From assembly GCA_028716725.1 (NCBI GenBank), contig JAQUPG010000014.1:1-41723 (forward strand): DNA of 41,723 nucleotides, in the 5' to 3' direction. Origin of the DNA: Patescibacteria group bacterium (GTDB taxonomy: Bacteria > Patescibacteriota > Patescibacteriia > Patescibacteriales > JAQTRU01). Below the pieces are notes generated by a model. That model was given only the letters and a program-made list of their open reading frames with translations, was not told where the DNA came from and did not search any database. This document shows positions 1 to 11,370 of the stretch, piece by piece. Each line of letters starts with the position of its first letter. Position 1 is the stretch's first letter. Made by a program: the position numbers and the translations under genes.

Positions 1-462
1 ATAAACGCCGGTCTGTCCGTTTCCCGCGTCGGTTCTTCGGCCCAGATTAAGGCCATGAAAAAAGTTGCCGGTAAAATGCGTTTGGAAGCGGCCCAATCCA
101 GGGAGCTTGAAGCTTTTGCCCAGTTCGGCTCGGATTTAGACAAAGAAACAAAAGAAAAACTGGAAAGGGGCCGACGCATGATTGAAGTCTTAAAGCAGGA
201 CCAATACGTGCCCATGCCGGTAGGTCAGCAGGTAGTTATTTTCTTTGCTTTGATTTCCGGATTTTTAGATAATGTGCCGGTAGAAAAGGTCAAAGATTTT
301 GAAGCCGGACTCCTAGAGTATGTCCAGGACGTAAACTCCGATCTGATAAAAGAAATAGAAAAAACCGGAGAACTTACCGAGGCCGAAGATAAAAAATTAC
401 AAAAAATTATAAAAGATTATAAAGATACAGTTGATTATTTGATGAAAGAAGAAAAGAAGTAA
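1..462 (+). CDS. atpA: ATP synthase F1 subunit alpha, C-terminal part (truncated by window edge)
   Basis: The reading frame is open from base 1, and the first residues ([20 protein letters not shown]) belong to the conserved C-terminal half of F1 alpha, so the track's ATG at 55 is internal. About 153 residues are visible, ending in the usual helical C-terminal domain. In the F1 head, alpha alternates with beta and carries the non-catalytic nucleotide sites; the nucleotide-binding core lies outside the window. The atpA-atpG-atpD order that follows is the canonical F1 order. The gene ends before a 142-bp gap filled with degenerate 7-bp repeats. Confidence 0.97.
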   Translation: MNAGLSVSRVGSSAQIKAMKKVAGKMRLEAAQSRELEAFAQFGSDLDKETKEKLERGRRMIEVLKQDQYVPMPVGQQVVIFFALISGFLDNVPVEKVKDFEAGLLEYVQDVNSDLIKEIEKTGELTEAEDKKLQKIIKDYKDTVDYLMKEEKK

Positions 463-470
463 AATCCGGA

Positions 471-602
471 AAAATAACCAATAATCAAATTTCAAACAAT
501 ATTCAATAACTAAATTCTAATACCCAAACATTTTTATTAATTGATTATTGAATATTGATATTTGTTTGGTTATTGTTTCTTGATTGTTGATTATTATCGC
601 TT
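471..602. repeat. Degenerate 7-bp-period repeat, inverted pair (atpA-atpG gap)
   Basis: The gap reads as successive A/T-rich heptads (AATAACC, AATAATC, AAATTTC and so on). The left half is CAA/AAT-rich and the right half TTG/ATT-rich, so the two halves form a long imperfect inverted repeat. The same 7-bp period recurs at many other sites in this window. Confidence 0.7.
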
Positions 603-603
603 T

Positions 604-1578
604 ATGGCTAAAACAAAAGAAATCCAAAGAAGAATAAAATCCATAGGGAATACGAAAAAGATTACCCGGGCTATGGAAATGGTAGCGGCCTCAAAGATGA
701 AAAAGGCGGTAGAGTCGGTTTTGCGCACCCGGACTTACGCTAATTTGAGCTGGACCACGATTTTAAACCTTTCCGCCGCCATTAATTCGGGCAAAAACCT
801 TCACCCGCTCCTATCCAGCCGTAAAGAAATAAAAAGGGTAGGCATAGTTTTATTTTCTTCAAACCGCGGCCTTTGCGGAGGATTTAATTCCGCTGTTGTC
901 AGTAAAGCGGTTGATTCGGCGAAGAAGCATGATAAAAACGACAAAGGCGAAAAAATAGAGAATGAATTCATTATAGTCGGGAAAAAGGGCCGTTCGGTTT
1001 ATTCCCGTTTCGGGTATAAGATCACGGCGGCTTTTGAAAAACAGGATACCTGCGCCGAAGTCAGGGAAGTAAGTTCCTTGGCCCGCTTAGTGATTGATGA
1101 TTTTTTAGCCGGCAAATACGATAAAATTATGGTGGCTTATTCGGATTTTGTCAGCGCGGCCAAGCAGGTGCCGCGGGTTAAGCAGCTTCTGCCCATAGAT
1201 ATATCGGTTCATGAAGAATTTTTAGGGGTGGTCGGGGGAGACACCAGGATTGGAGCGGATAGGCAGTATCTTAAAGGCAAAGAAGATAAATATTTGCATG
1301 ATGAAAAGAAAAATAGTTATGTTTTTACCTATGAGCCGACGCCGGAAGAAGTTTTAAATGAGATGCTGCCGCGACTTCTTGAAATTCAGCTTTTTCAGGC
1401 GCTACTGGAGTCGAACGCTTCCGAGCATAGCGCTCGCATGGCGGCTATGCATCAGGCCACGGACGCGGCCGGAGATTTAGTTGATGAACTGACTCTGTTT
1501 TACAATAAAGCGCGGCAGGCCGCGATTACGTCAGAAATCGCCGAAATCAGCGCCGGCGCGAATGCTTTAAAAGGTTAA
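604..1578 (+). CDS. atpG: ATP synthase F1 subunit gamma
   Basis: Gamma is the rotating central stalk that couples proton flow through Fo to the alpha3beta3 head. The ATG at 604 (MAKTKEIQRRIKSI) gives the standard gamma N-terminus; the track's extra 14 residues come from an upstream repeat and have no family support. The N-terminal helix and the C-terminal helix (HSARMAAMHQATDAAGDLVD) that form the coiled-coil shaft are both clear. At 324 residues it is somewhat longer than usual, with extra polar loops near residues 115-125 and 220-240. There is no SD before the start. Confidence 0.96.
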   Translation: MAKTKEIQRRIKSIGNTKKITRAMEMVAASKMKKAVESVLRTRTYANLSWTTILNLSAAINSGKNLHPLLSSRKEIKRVGIVLFSSNRGLCGGFNSAVVSKAVDSAKKHDKNDKGEKIENEFIIVGKKGRSVYSRFGYKITAAFEKQDTCAEVREVSSLARLVIDDFLAGKYDKIMVAYSDFVSAAKQVPRVKQLLPIDISVHEEFLGVVGGDTRIGADRQYLKGKEDKYLHDEKKNSYVFTYEPTPEEVLNEMLPRLLEIQLFQALLESNASEHSARMAAMHQATDAAGDLVDELTLFYNKARQAAITSEIAEISAGANALKG

Positions 1579-1582
1579 AAAC

Positions 1583-1660
1583 GCCCTCCTTCAAAAGGAG
1601 GGGTAGGGGAGGTTAAAGCTAATTTAATTTAACCCCCTTAATCCCCCTTTCGAAGGGGGA
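1583..1660. repeat. Composite C-rich palindromic element, copy 1
   Basis: Two hairpins (CCCTCCTT/AAGGAGGG and CCCCCTTT-type/AAGGGGG) flank inverted arms resembling GGGGAGGTTAAA and TTTAACCCCC. The same layout recurs in the opposite orientation at 13697-13764. Confidence 0.7.
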
Positions 1661-1670
1661 TAGAAAAGAA

Positions 1671-1714
1671 GATTCCCGCCTGCGCGGGAATGACGGGACG
1701 GGCGGGAATGACGG
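1671..1714. repeat. GC-rich hairpin repeat (ATTCCCGC type)
   Basis: GATTCCCGC pairs with GCGGGAATGAC, followed by a second GGGCGGGAATGACGG half-copy. It is a small palindromic intergenic repeat with no ORF. Confidence 0.5.
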
Positions 1715-1749
1715 ATTAAGTTGCGCTTTGTTAATTAAAAAATAAAATA

Positions 1750-1777
1750 AAAAAAGCCACCTCGTAGGTGAGGTGGC
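1750..1777 (-). terminator. Intrinsic terminator of the 1804-2205 gene
   Basis: Read on the minus strand, the stem GCCACCTC/GAGGTGGC is followed by a T-rich run, just after the minus-strand stop codon. Confidence 0.85.
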
Positions 1778-1803
1778 AAATGCGATTAAAGTGTGAGATT
1801 TAT

Positions 1804-2205
1804 TTATTCGATAAGGAAAAAGGAGGTATAGCCGGTGGAGCCGGAATGGATGTAATAGATGGTTTTGACGCTCGTAGCCGATTTGATTTTTTCATTGCTC
1901 AAGTTGAGATCAGCAATAAGCGCTGGTTTAGAGATTCCGTTTTTTTCTACCATTACCATCCTGATGGTTGTACCCGAAATAAAGATCGGCTCGCCGACTG
2001 TCCGGATATCCTCGGTGACCCCGACCTTTACAATTGTTTCCCGGAGGAGTTCTCCTTCGAAAAGCGTCTTGTGTACTCCCGCCATTTCCTGGGATTTTGC
2101 CTTATGATCGTCATGGAGAAACATTTCTCCGATTAAGAAGCCAATAGCCATAAGACATATGGCCACAATCGGGAAAGTGAAGGGAGATTTGGTATCATCG
2201 GACAT
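1804..2205 (-). CDS. Hypothetical membrane-anchored small protein (SD cassette)
   Basis: I do not recognise a family. The 133-residue protein has a short polar N-terminus, one membrane segment at about residues 10-30 (FPIVAICLMAIGFLIGEMFL), and a soluble domain likely rich in beta strands. The minus frame is preferred over overlapping plus ORFs because it has a complete expression unit: a TTGACA-N17-TATATT promoter, an AAGGAG SD a few bases before ATG, and a terminator after the stop. It sits antisense between atpG and atpD and so splits the ATP synthase operon; no part of it points to a role in ATP synthase. Confidence 0.8.
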   Translation of the reverse strand: MSDDTKSPFTFPIVAICLMAIGFLIGEMFLHDDHKAKSQEMAGVHKTLFEGELLRETIVKVGVTEDIRTVGEPIFISGTTIRMVMVEKNGISKPALIADLNLSNEKIKSATSVKTIYYIHSGSTGYTSFFLIE

Positions 2206-2292
2206 CGCGGGGCTCCTTTGCTAAATAGGTTTTAAAAAATGGACAAAAATATAGGATTATTATTAATAATAACTATAGTTTATTAATAAAAT

Positions 2293-2321
2293 AATATATC
2301 ATATAATAAATAAGTTGTCAA
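2293..2321 (-). promoter_or_regulatory. Promoter of the 1804-2205 gene
   Basis: On the minus strand there is a perfect TTGACA, a 17-bp spacer and TATATT. The leader to the start codon is about 80 nt. Confidence 0.8.
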
Positions 2322-2362
2322 TCCTTAAAAATTAAAGGTAAAAAATAGAAAATCAAAGATAG

Positions 2363-3799
<1,437 letters not shown>

Positions 3800-3822
3800 C
3801 AAGAAAGAAATTAAAAAGCATC

Positions 3823-4293
3823 ATGGCAAATAATGTTCCGACAAAGAAAGAAAGATTTAAATTAATTCCCTCTGTTTACGTATTTTTTGTCAAGAAAAAT
3901 AGAATTTTACTGTTGCGTCGTTTCCGGACGGGTTTTGAAGACGGAAAGTATGGTTTGCCGGCTGGTCATGCCGATGGTGGAGAAACCATGAAAGAGGCCA
4001 TAAGCAGGGAAACCAAAGAAGAAGTAGGGATTAGAATAAATAATAATGACCTTGAATTAGTCTTAACCATGCATCGTTGGTGCGGCGATCACGAGAGAAT
4101 AGATTTATTTTTTACGATAAAAAGCTGGGAGGGTGAAGTTAAAAATATAGAGTTGAATAAATGCGATGATTTGTCGTGGTTTCCGCTAAATCAATTACCC
4201 GAAAATACCATTCCATATATTCGAGCGGCCATCGGCTGCTATTTAAAAGGAATAAAATATTGCGAGTTTGGATGGGATAGTAAACAAATCTAA
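3823..4293 (+). CDS. NUDIX hydrolase
   Basis: The full Nudix box GX5EX7REUXEEXGU is present (GHADGGETMKEAISRETKEEVGI, about residues 47-69). This Mg-binding loop hydrolyses nucleoside diphosphates linked to another group X. The 156-residue length is that of a single-domain NUDIX protein. The N-terminus LIPSVYVFFVKKNRILLLRR is the usual first strands. Substrate cannot be read from the sequence. It lies between atpD and atpC, where no NUDIX gene normally occurs, suggesting insertion into the operon. No SD is visible. Confidence 0.93.
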   Translation: MANNVPTKKERFKLIPSVYVFFVKKNRILLLRRFRTGFEDGKYGLPAGHADGGETMKEAISRETKEEVGIRINNNDLELVLTMHRWCGDHERIDLFFTIKSWEGEVKNIELNKCDDLSWFPLNQLPENTIPYIRAAIGCYLKGIKYCEFGWDSKQI

Positions 4294-4397
4294 AATTTGC
4301 GGCACTTGCTTTATTCTTAAAATACTTAAAAATTATCGAAATATTCGCCTTGATAGTTTAACTTTAAAGGTTTAAAAAGATATAAACGTGTTGAAGT

Positions 4398-4841
4398 ATG
4401 TATGAGAGCGATAAAACAATAAAATTTGAAGTTGTTACGCCGGAAAGGGTAGTCTTAAAAGAGTTTATCCACCAGGTGACGGTTCCGACCAGGGCTGGGG
4501 AGATTACGGTCCTGCCCAACCATGAACCTTTAATCTCGGTTTTAAAGCCGGGCGTGATTGAATTAAAAAAAGAAAACGGAGACATGGAAATAATGTCGGT
4601 CTCCGGCGGATTTATTGAAGTTTTAAAAAACAAAGTGGTAATTTTAGCTGATACGGCCGAGCGGGCCGAAGAGCTTGATTTAAGAAGAGCCGAAGAAGCC
4701 AGGGAGAGGGCGGCAAAGATAAAAGACGAAACCAGGCATGAAGACGCCGAGAGCTTCGCCGCGATTACGGCCCAACTTGATAAAGAGCTGGCCAGGACAA
4801 AAGCAATAAGCCGGTGGAAGAAAATAAAGAAAATGAACTAA
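4398..4841 (+). CDS. atpC: ATP synthase F1 subunit epsilon
   Basis: Epsilon sits on the central stalk and can inhibit ATP hydrolysis. The N-terminal beta-sandwich (about residues 8-90, with VPTRAGEITVLPNHEPLIS) and the two C-terminal helices rich in Ala, Glu and Arg are both present. The 147-residue length is normal. It closes the F1 cluster, about 105 bp after the NUDIX gene and before an intrinsic terminator. The initiation region lacks a clear SD. Confidence 0.96.
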   Translation: MYESDKTIKFEVVTPERVVLKEFIHQVTVPTRAGEITVLPNHEPLISVLKPGVIELKKENGDMEIMSVSGGFIEVLKNKVVILADTAERAEELDLRRAEEARERAAKIKDETRHEDAESFAAITAQLDKELARTKAISRWKKIKKMN

Positions 4842-4863
4842 TAAAGGGTGAAATTATATATAA

Positions 4864-4894
4864 AAAACGGTCCCGAAGCCTCGGGATCGTTTTT
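4864..4894 (+). terminator. Intrinsic terminator after atpC
   Basis: TCCCGA/TCGGGA stem with AAAACG/CGTTTTT extension, ending in a T-run just after atpC. Confidence 0.85.
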
Positions 4895-4923
4895 AGTCGT
4901 TTCAGGGGTCAATTTTAGGGGGC

Positions 4924-4951
4924 TTGACAAACTAAAAAAAAGTGATAAAAT
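4924..4951 (+). promoter_or_regulatory. Promoter of groES-groEL
   Basis: Perfect TTGACA, 16-bp spacer and TAAAAT, with an upstream TG forming an extended -10. The CIRCE operator begins 11 bases after the -10 box. Confidence 0.85.
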
Positions 4952-4962
4952 ATTTATGAGAT

Positions 4963-4989
4963 TTAGCACTCTTTAGTCTAAAGTGCTAA
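4963..4989 (+). promoter_or_regulatory. CIRCE operator (HrcA binding site)
   Basis: TTAGCACTC, nine bases, then AAGTGCTAA. This matches the CIRCE consensus TTAGCACTC-N9-GAGTGCTAA except for one base in the right arm. It lies at the expected transcription start of groES. HrcA represses chaperonin operons through this site in many bacteria; hrcA itself is not in the window. Confidence 0.93.
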
Positions 4990-5070
4990 TTTACTAAAAA
5001 ATTAATATTTCCGTCTGATGATTTCAAATTTTATAAAATGAAATTGTCGGCAGGAGGAAAAAAGTTTCAT

Positions 5071-5340
5071 ATGATAAAACCAATCCATGACAATGTTGTC
5101 ATTAAACCGATTGCGGAAAACGAGACAACCAAGTCCGGCATCGTTCTGCCTGACACGGTGGATAAGGAAAAGCCGGAAAAAGGAGAAGTTTTGGCCGTGG
5201 GTGAAGGTAAGCTCCTGGATAACGGCCAAACAGCAAGAATGTCCGTAAAGGTCGGGGACAAAGTTATGTTTAAAAAATATTCTCCGGACGAAATAAAAGT
5301 TGACGGAGAGGAATATCTGGTTATAAGCGAAAGCGATATA

Positions 5341-5361
<21 letters not shown>
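5071..5361 (+). CDS. groES: Co-chaperonin GroES
   Basis: The heptameric lid of the GroEL folding chamber. Starting at the ATG at 5071 gives MIKPIHDNVVIKPI and a 96-residue protein, the usual GroES length; the track's upstream start would add 11 unsupported residues. The mobile loop region (ENETTKSGIVLPD, about residues 15-28) and the C-terminal strands are present. An AGGAGG lies 13 bases before the ATG, a little far for an SD, and this is one of the few housekeeping genes here with one. The gene is under a CIRCE operator and is followed by groEL after 68 bp. Confidence 0.96.
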
Positions 5362-7073
<1,712 letters not shown>

Positions 7074-7097
7074 TTAAAATAATATGGTATAAAGGTA

Positions 7098-7130
7098 AAA
7101 AGTCCCGCTAGGTAGCGGGGCTTTTGTTAT
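7098..7130 (+). terminator. Intrinsic terminator after groEL
   Basis: AAAAGTCCCGCT/AGCGGGGCTTTT stem about 25 bp after the groEL stop, with a partly T-rich tail. Confidence 0.8.
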
Positions 7131-7193
7131 GGTTTTTTTTGTGATAAAATAATGGTAATAGGAAAATAATATATAACATATAACCCCAAACTT

Positions 7194-9677
7194 ATGTCAA
7201 AATTAAAAATCATTTTAAGGCTGGCAACTATTTTTGCTTTGGCCTTAACTTTAGACTTGGGTATAGCTTTAGCCCAAGACGAACCGGCTCAAGACGAATC
7301 AGCGGTGATTGAAGAAGTATTTACTGATGAACTAGAAGCGCCGGTGGTTGAGTCAGCGGCGGCGACCGAGGATAATGATTTAAGCGCGGAAATTTTAGGC
7401 GTGTCCGAGCCGACGTTATTGCCGAGCTCCCCGTTTTATTTCTTTAAAGAAATCGGGCGGGCTGTAAGCAATACTTTTACATTTTCGGCCGAGAAAAAAG
7501 CCGAGAAAAGACTAAACCAGGCGGCCGAGCGTTTGGCTGAAGCTAAGGCAATGCTTTCCGAAACTAACTCGGAAGACAGCAGCCAGAATAAAAAAATAGC
7601 TAATAGCTTAATAAAATATCAGAAAGATATAGATAAAGCTCAAGCCAGCATAAATAGCGTAAAAAAAGATTCGGACGCTTATAATAATTTAATGGCTAAA
7701 GCCGTGGACAAATATTCGGCTTTTGCCAAGGTTATGGCCGCGGACGAGGATTTGGCTTTAGATATTGATAAAGATATCGTCCGGGAAATATATAAAAGTA
7801 AAGAAGGGGTTTTGGATAATTTAGCCGGCGTAATAGAAAATTTGCCCGATCCGGCTAAGTTAGAAGAAGTTTTGCAAAATCAGCCGGGCTCTGATTTTAA
7901 GGAATTCAGGAACCTGGAGGTTCTTGGCCAGTTGGCGGACAAACTCCCGGAAAATGCAGCCGGAGCTGTCATGCAAGCGCAAGAGAGAATAAGGGCGAAG
8001 ATGGAAGAGAAATTAGCTAAGGCGACCGAAGGCAAAACCGGGGAGGATTTTGCCAATTATGTTATTGCCCTAAAGGGCGATCAGGCCGAGCATATGGCGA
8101 TTTTGGATGAGTTGGCGAAAAGCGAAGATTTGCCGGATGAGGTCGTAGACGGTTTTAGAAAAGCTAAAGACGCGGCGGCCATTAATTTTTCCAAAAAAAT
8201 GATAAACCATCCGGCGGCCGACCAGATGATGGAAGAAATCGCTTCCGGGGATATTGATAAACTGCGCGTTTTAGAGGATATGGCCGACGCTTTACCGGAT
8301 TATAGCGAAGTCAAGAGCGAACTGGAAGCGGCGCGGCAGAAGGGAATTGACCGGGCGGTTGAAAAGATGAGCCAGATAAATTCGGTTGATGATAAAATAA
8401 ACTTTTTAATTAAAGACGGCGTGCCGGATGCCAAGAGTTTCGTTATTTTAGACCAGCTGCAAGCCGAGTTTACTCCTGAACAGCAGGAAGAGGTAAAAGC
8501 GGTCAGGAATAAAGCTTTTCAGATTTTTTCCGATATTGTTGACAATGCGGAAAATAGCGATAAATTATTGGAAAGATTATCAACAGACAGCCCTAAGGAC
8601 GTGGGGTTGATTGCGGTTATCAGGCAAAACCTGCCTGCAGGTATGGCTCCAAAATTTGAGCAATTGGTTAATAAGCAATTAGAAAAGGTGGAAGAGCGTT
8701 TAATGAACGAAGAGAATGTTGAAAAATTAATTAGTTTAAGGGCGGAAATGGATTCTTCGCCAGAGGCCCAGGCCATGATGAATAGTGTCAGACCGGGGCT
8801 AATGGACAAGATAAACAAGGAGCAGATGAGCAGGGTTTCCCAGGCATTCGAGAATGCGGCTGGTCCGAGCCGGGTAGTGGAAATTGCCAATAAATATAAT
8901 GAAATTTTAGAAAAATATCCGCAAGTGGCGGAAAACATAAATAAGATTAATCCGGGCCTGGTAAAAAATTTAATTGAAGTCCAGGCTAAAAAAATAGAAG
9001 AGGGGATTAGTCAGATTAGCGATCCGGCGCAAATGCAGGCAACTTTGGAAAAAATGGAAGCGGTAGGCATGGAAAAATTTAAGGATCAAATCGGGACAGC
9101 CGCTAAGGAAAAAATAACCAATCAAATTATCAATCGACAGAAAGAGGTGGAGAAAAATAAATTTATGGAACAAATGAGGCAGGAAACCGGCGGTGAATTA
9201 AACCAAGCGGAAATGGAAAAAATGTTTAATGAAAATGTCGGCAGTTTAATTGAGTCATCAGGGGGCCGGCCGAATGCGGGGGTTAAACAGGAAATAGAGA
9301 AAGTAATAAGAGAGAAAGTAGAAACGACCATCAGGGAACAAAAGATGCAGGCGGAAATACAAAAGCAGATGCCGGGGGGCATTCCTGCTGGCGGGCAGAT
9401 ACAGGAAAGGACTGAAAGCCAGATAAGAGAGGGTTTGCCGCCGAAAGAGATTAATGCCCCGCTTCCCTTAAAAGAAATTAACGCGATAAGAGACGAGGCC
9501 GGGCAGGGAGCGGCTGGCCAGATGCAGACTCCTCCCAGCGCCGGGGAAATAGAAAGAATAAGGCAGCAGCAGATGCAGCAGCAGATCCCTCAAAGTATGG
9601 GACCGACACCGGAGCAGATTAAGCAAATGCAACCAGGGATGACACAGCCGGCGCCCATACAACAGATGCCAAGATAA
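7194..9677 (+). CDS. Large exported coiled-coil protein with DUF5667-like N-terminal domain
   Basis: 827 residues. A signal peptide or signal anchor is at residues 1-28 (FALALTLDLGIALAQ). After an acidic linker, residues 75-125 (LPSSPFYFFKEIGRAV, then helices rich in Ala, Glu and Lys) match DUF5667 as I know it, a domain common in exported CPR proteins. The rest is long amphipathic helix with repeated spacing and few aromatics, then a Gln-, Met- and Pro-rich tail from about residue 730. It is probably a secreted or wall-associated structural protein; function is unknown. A TGATAAAAT extended -10 lies near 7142-7150. Terminators bound it on both sides, so it is monocistronic. Confidence 0.85.
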   Translation: MSKLKIILRLATIFALALTLDLGIALAQDEPAQDESAVIEEVFTDELEAPVVESAAATEDNDLSAEILGVSEPTLLPSSPFYFFKEIGRAVSNTFTFSAEKKAEKRLNQAAERLAEAKAMLSETNSEDSSQNKKIANSLIKYQKDIDKAQASINSVKKDSDAYNNLMAKAVDKYSAFAKVMAADEDLALDIDKDIVREIYKSKEGVLDNLAGVIENLPDPAKLEEVLQNQPGSDFKEFRNLEVLGQLADKLPENAAGAVMQAQERIRAKMEEKLAKATEGKTGEDFANYVIALKGDQAEHMAILDELAKSEDLPDEVVDGFRKAKDAAAINFSKKMINHPAADQMMEEIASGDIDKLRVLEDMADALPDYSEVKSELEAARQKGIDRAVEKMSQINSVDDKINFLIKDGVPDAKSFVILDQLQAEFTPEQQEEVKAVRNKAFQIFSDIVDNAENSDKLLERLSTDSPKDVGLIAVIRQNLPAGMAPKFEQLVNKQLEKVEERLMNEENVEKLISLRAEMDSSPEAQAMMNSVRPGLMDKINKEQMSRVSQAFENAAGPSRVVEIANKYNEILEKYPQVAENINKINPGLVKNLIEVQAKKIEEGISQISDPAQMQATLEKMEAVGMEKFKDQIGTAAKEKITNQIINRQKEVEKNKFMEQMRQETGGELNQAEMEKMFNENVGSLIESSGGRPNAGVKQEIEKVIREKVETTIREQKMQAEIQKQMPGGIPAGGQIQERTESQIREGLPPKEINAPLPLKEINAIRDEAGQGAAGQMQTPPSAGEIERIRQQQMQQQIPQSMGPTPEQIKQMQPGMTQPAPIQQMPR

Positions 9678-9689
9678 AATTTAGAAATA

Positions 9690-9731
9690 AAAAAAGTAGG
9701 GACAGCTCGCGAGCTGTCCCTACTTTTTTTA
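9690..9731. terminator. Bidirectional terminator between the DUF5667-like and CAP genes
   Basis: Long near-perfect stem AGTAGGGACAGCTC/GAGCTGTCCCTACT with an A-run on one side and a T-run on the other, between convergent genes. Confidence 0.93.
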
Positions 9732-9737
9732 TTTAAT

Positions 9738-10607
9738 TTAAGTTAATCTGGCTAAATTAGAGAAGCAAAAAAAGTAAATATAGGAGATGGAGAAAAGGAG
9801 CAAAACGGCTAAGGCGAAATTTAGATACCTTATTAATCCGAGCAAATTATATTGTGCAAAAAAGTTGTTCAGCTGGTTTGGAGCGGCATTTTCCGAGTAA
9901 TCCGTCTCGTAATAATTAGTTGGCCTTAAAAAGGAGGAGGAGAAAGTTAATTCATTGCTGATAGAATGGGTTAAAAATTTTTCCTGGGGTGCCGCATTTA
10001 AAGACGAGGGCAGAGAGAAGGGGGAATTTAAGCTATAGTCAATAAAATAATTTTTCAATTCCTCGCCGGCTACCTGCGGCCGGGAAACGCCCAAAGGCGG
10101 GGCGCCGAAAGTTTGCACAACTAAAGTCGTATTCTGGCCGTCAAAGTTTCCCTGAGCGACCGCCACCCCGATTTCTTTATAATAAGAGTTTAAAATATTT
10201 TTTTTATGGGTGGGCGACGCCAGCCAGGCGTCCAGAATTCCTTCGCTCGTAATAAAATCAACGGCCAAATTTTCTCCGACGTACGAATATTTGTAACCGG
10301 CTTCTTTTATCCATTCAGAGAATTTTTTTTCGCCGATATTATGCTGGAACTGGCCGCTTGCTAAGATCGCCTGCGCTTTATTTTCAGCGGCCCGAGAAAG
10401 GAGACCGTTAGGAGTTAAGATATTTAGGCCGTCTTCAATTCTTTTCTCATTAGTCAGCTCAATAATTCTTCCCGGAGTTATGGCGGAAAGATAAGCGGTC
10501 TTTGGCCACAAAAAAATCCCTATAAGAATTATTAATAGAGATCCTAAATATTTAAAATAATAGATTTTTTCCCAATAAAATAAAGGGCTTTTGTTTTTAT
10601 TCAGCAT
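9738..10607 (-). CDS. CAP/SCP-domain exported protein with two membrane segments
   Basis: The N-terminal membrane segment (about residues 19-40) is followed by a CAP (cysteine-rich secretory/antigen 5/PR-1) domain at about residues 45-170. Supporting motifs are LTNEKRIEDGLNIL, AENKAQAILASGQFQH, GENLAVDF and WLASPTHKKNILN, the usual CAP order with the conserved His residues. A second membrane segment lies near the C-terminus (about residues 257-283). Bacterial CAP proteins are extracellular; their activity is mostly unknown. It is convergent with the DUF5667-like gene and divergent from pcm. Confidence 0.9.
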   Translation of the reverse strand: MLNKNKSPLFYWEKIYYFKYLGSLLIILIGIFLWPKTAYLSAITPGRIIELTNEKRIEDGLNILTPNGLLSRAAENKAQAILASGQFQHNIGEKKFSEWIKEAGYKYSYVGENLAVDFITSEGILDAWLASPTHKKNILNSYYKEIGVAVAQGNFDGQNTTLVVQTFGAPPLGVSRPQVAGEELKNYFIDYSLNSPFSLPSSLNAAPQEKFLTHSISNELTFSSSFLRPTNYYETDYSENAAPNQLNNFFAQYNLLGLIRYLNFALAVLLLFSISYIYFFCFSNLARLT

Positions 10608-10663
10608 TTTTTATTTTTATCTTTATTTTTGTTTTTGTCAATCCTTTTTAAGCTTATATTATT

Positions 10664-10672
10664 ATTATAGCA
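10664..10672 (-). promoter_or_regulatory. Extended -10 promoter of the CAP gene
   Basis: On the minus strand TGCTATAAT is a perfect extended -10, about 55 nt upstream of the CAP start. No good -35 is obvious. Confidence 0.6.
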
Positions 10673-10697
10673 TAGATAACGGAAAAAAGCAAGCTTC

Positions 10698-10726
10698 TTG
10701 TTATCGGGCTATTCTTGTATTATAAT
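10698..10726 (+). promoter_or_regulatory. Promoter of pcm placing the start site at the ATG
   Basis: TTGTTA, 17-bp spacer, perfect TATAAT. Only six bases separate the -10 from the pcm ATG, so transcription should begin at or within a base or two of the start codon. Confidence 0.7.
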
Positions 10727-10732
10727 ATTTCT

Positions 10733-11365
10733 ATGTCTTTGACTGACGATTTAATTGAGATTGGGTATTTAAAAACTCTGGAAATAATAGAGGCCTTTCG
10801 TAAAATTAAAAGGAAAGATTTTTTAGTTTCCGAAGATGAGGCGGAAGCGGAGATTAATGCGCCGGTGGCGATCGGTTTTGGCCAGACTATTTCCCAGCCC
10901 GCGACTGTGGCGTTTATGTTCGAGCTCCTGGAGCCAAAGCGGGGAGAAAAAATTTTAGACGTGGGCAGCGGCTCGGGCTGGACCTCTAGCCTGCTTGCCC
11001 AAATTGTCGGAGAAGAAGGAAAAGTTTACGGGATAGAAAGAATCAGGCAATTAAAAGAGATGGCCGAAAGCAACGCGGACAAATATGATTTTATTAGAAA
11101 TGGCATCGTAAAAATATTCTGTTCGGACGGGACTCTCGGTTTGCCAGATTTGGCTCCTTTTGATAAAATTATTGTAGCCGCCGCGGCGGAGGAAATTCCC
11201 GAGGCCCTGACGAACCAATTAAAAGTCGGCGGCCGTTTAGTTATTCCGGTCGGCAAACAATTTGAATCGCAGGATATGGTGGTTGTTGAGAGAGCGGGTG
11301 AAAATGAGTTTAAGAAAAAAATATTTCCGGGGTTTATTTTTGTGCCCCTCGTAGAAGATAAATAA
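10733..11365 (+). CDS. pcm: Protein-L-isoaspartate O-methyltransferase
   Basis: Repairs isoaspartyl residues in aged proteins using S-adenosylmethionine. The 210-residue frame from the ATG at 10733 has the Pcm N-terminal motif (FGQTISQPATVAFMFELL), the SAM-binding loop LDVGSGSGWTSSLLAQ near residue 80, and the KIIVAAAAEEIPEAL segment with the C-terminal GGRLVIPVG strand. The track's earlier TTG start overlaps the -10 box and is unlikely. The message is probably leaderless. It is followed closely by a nucleotidyltransferase and mltG. Confidence 0.92.
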   Translation: MSLTDDLIEIGYLKTLEIIEAFRKIKRKDFLVSEDEAEAEINAPVAIGFGQTISQPATVAFMFELLEPKRGEKILDVGSGSGWTSSLLAQIVGEEGKVYGIERIRQLKEMAESNADKYDFIRNGIVKIFCSDGTLGLPDLAPFDKIIVAAAAEEIPEALTNQLKVGGRLVIPVGKQFESQDMVVVERAGENEFKKKIFPGFIFVPLVEDK

Positions 11366-11370
11366 TTTTT

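Noticed and set aside
1768-2136. Plus-strand ORFs over the 1804-2205 minus gene
   Set aside because: No SD or promoter; the minus frame has promoter, SD, membrane anchor and terminator.
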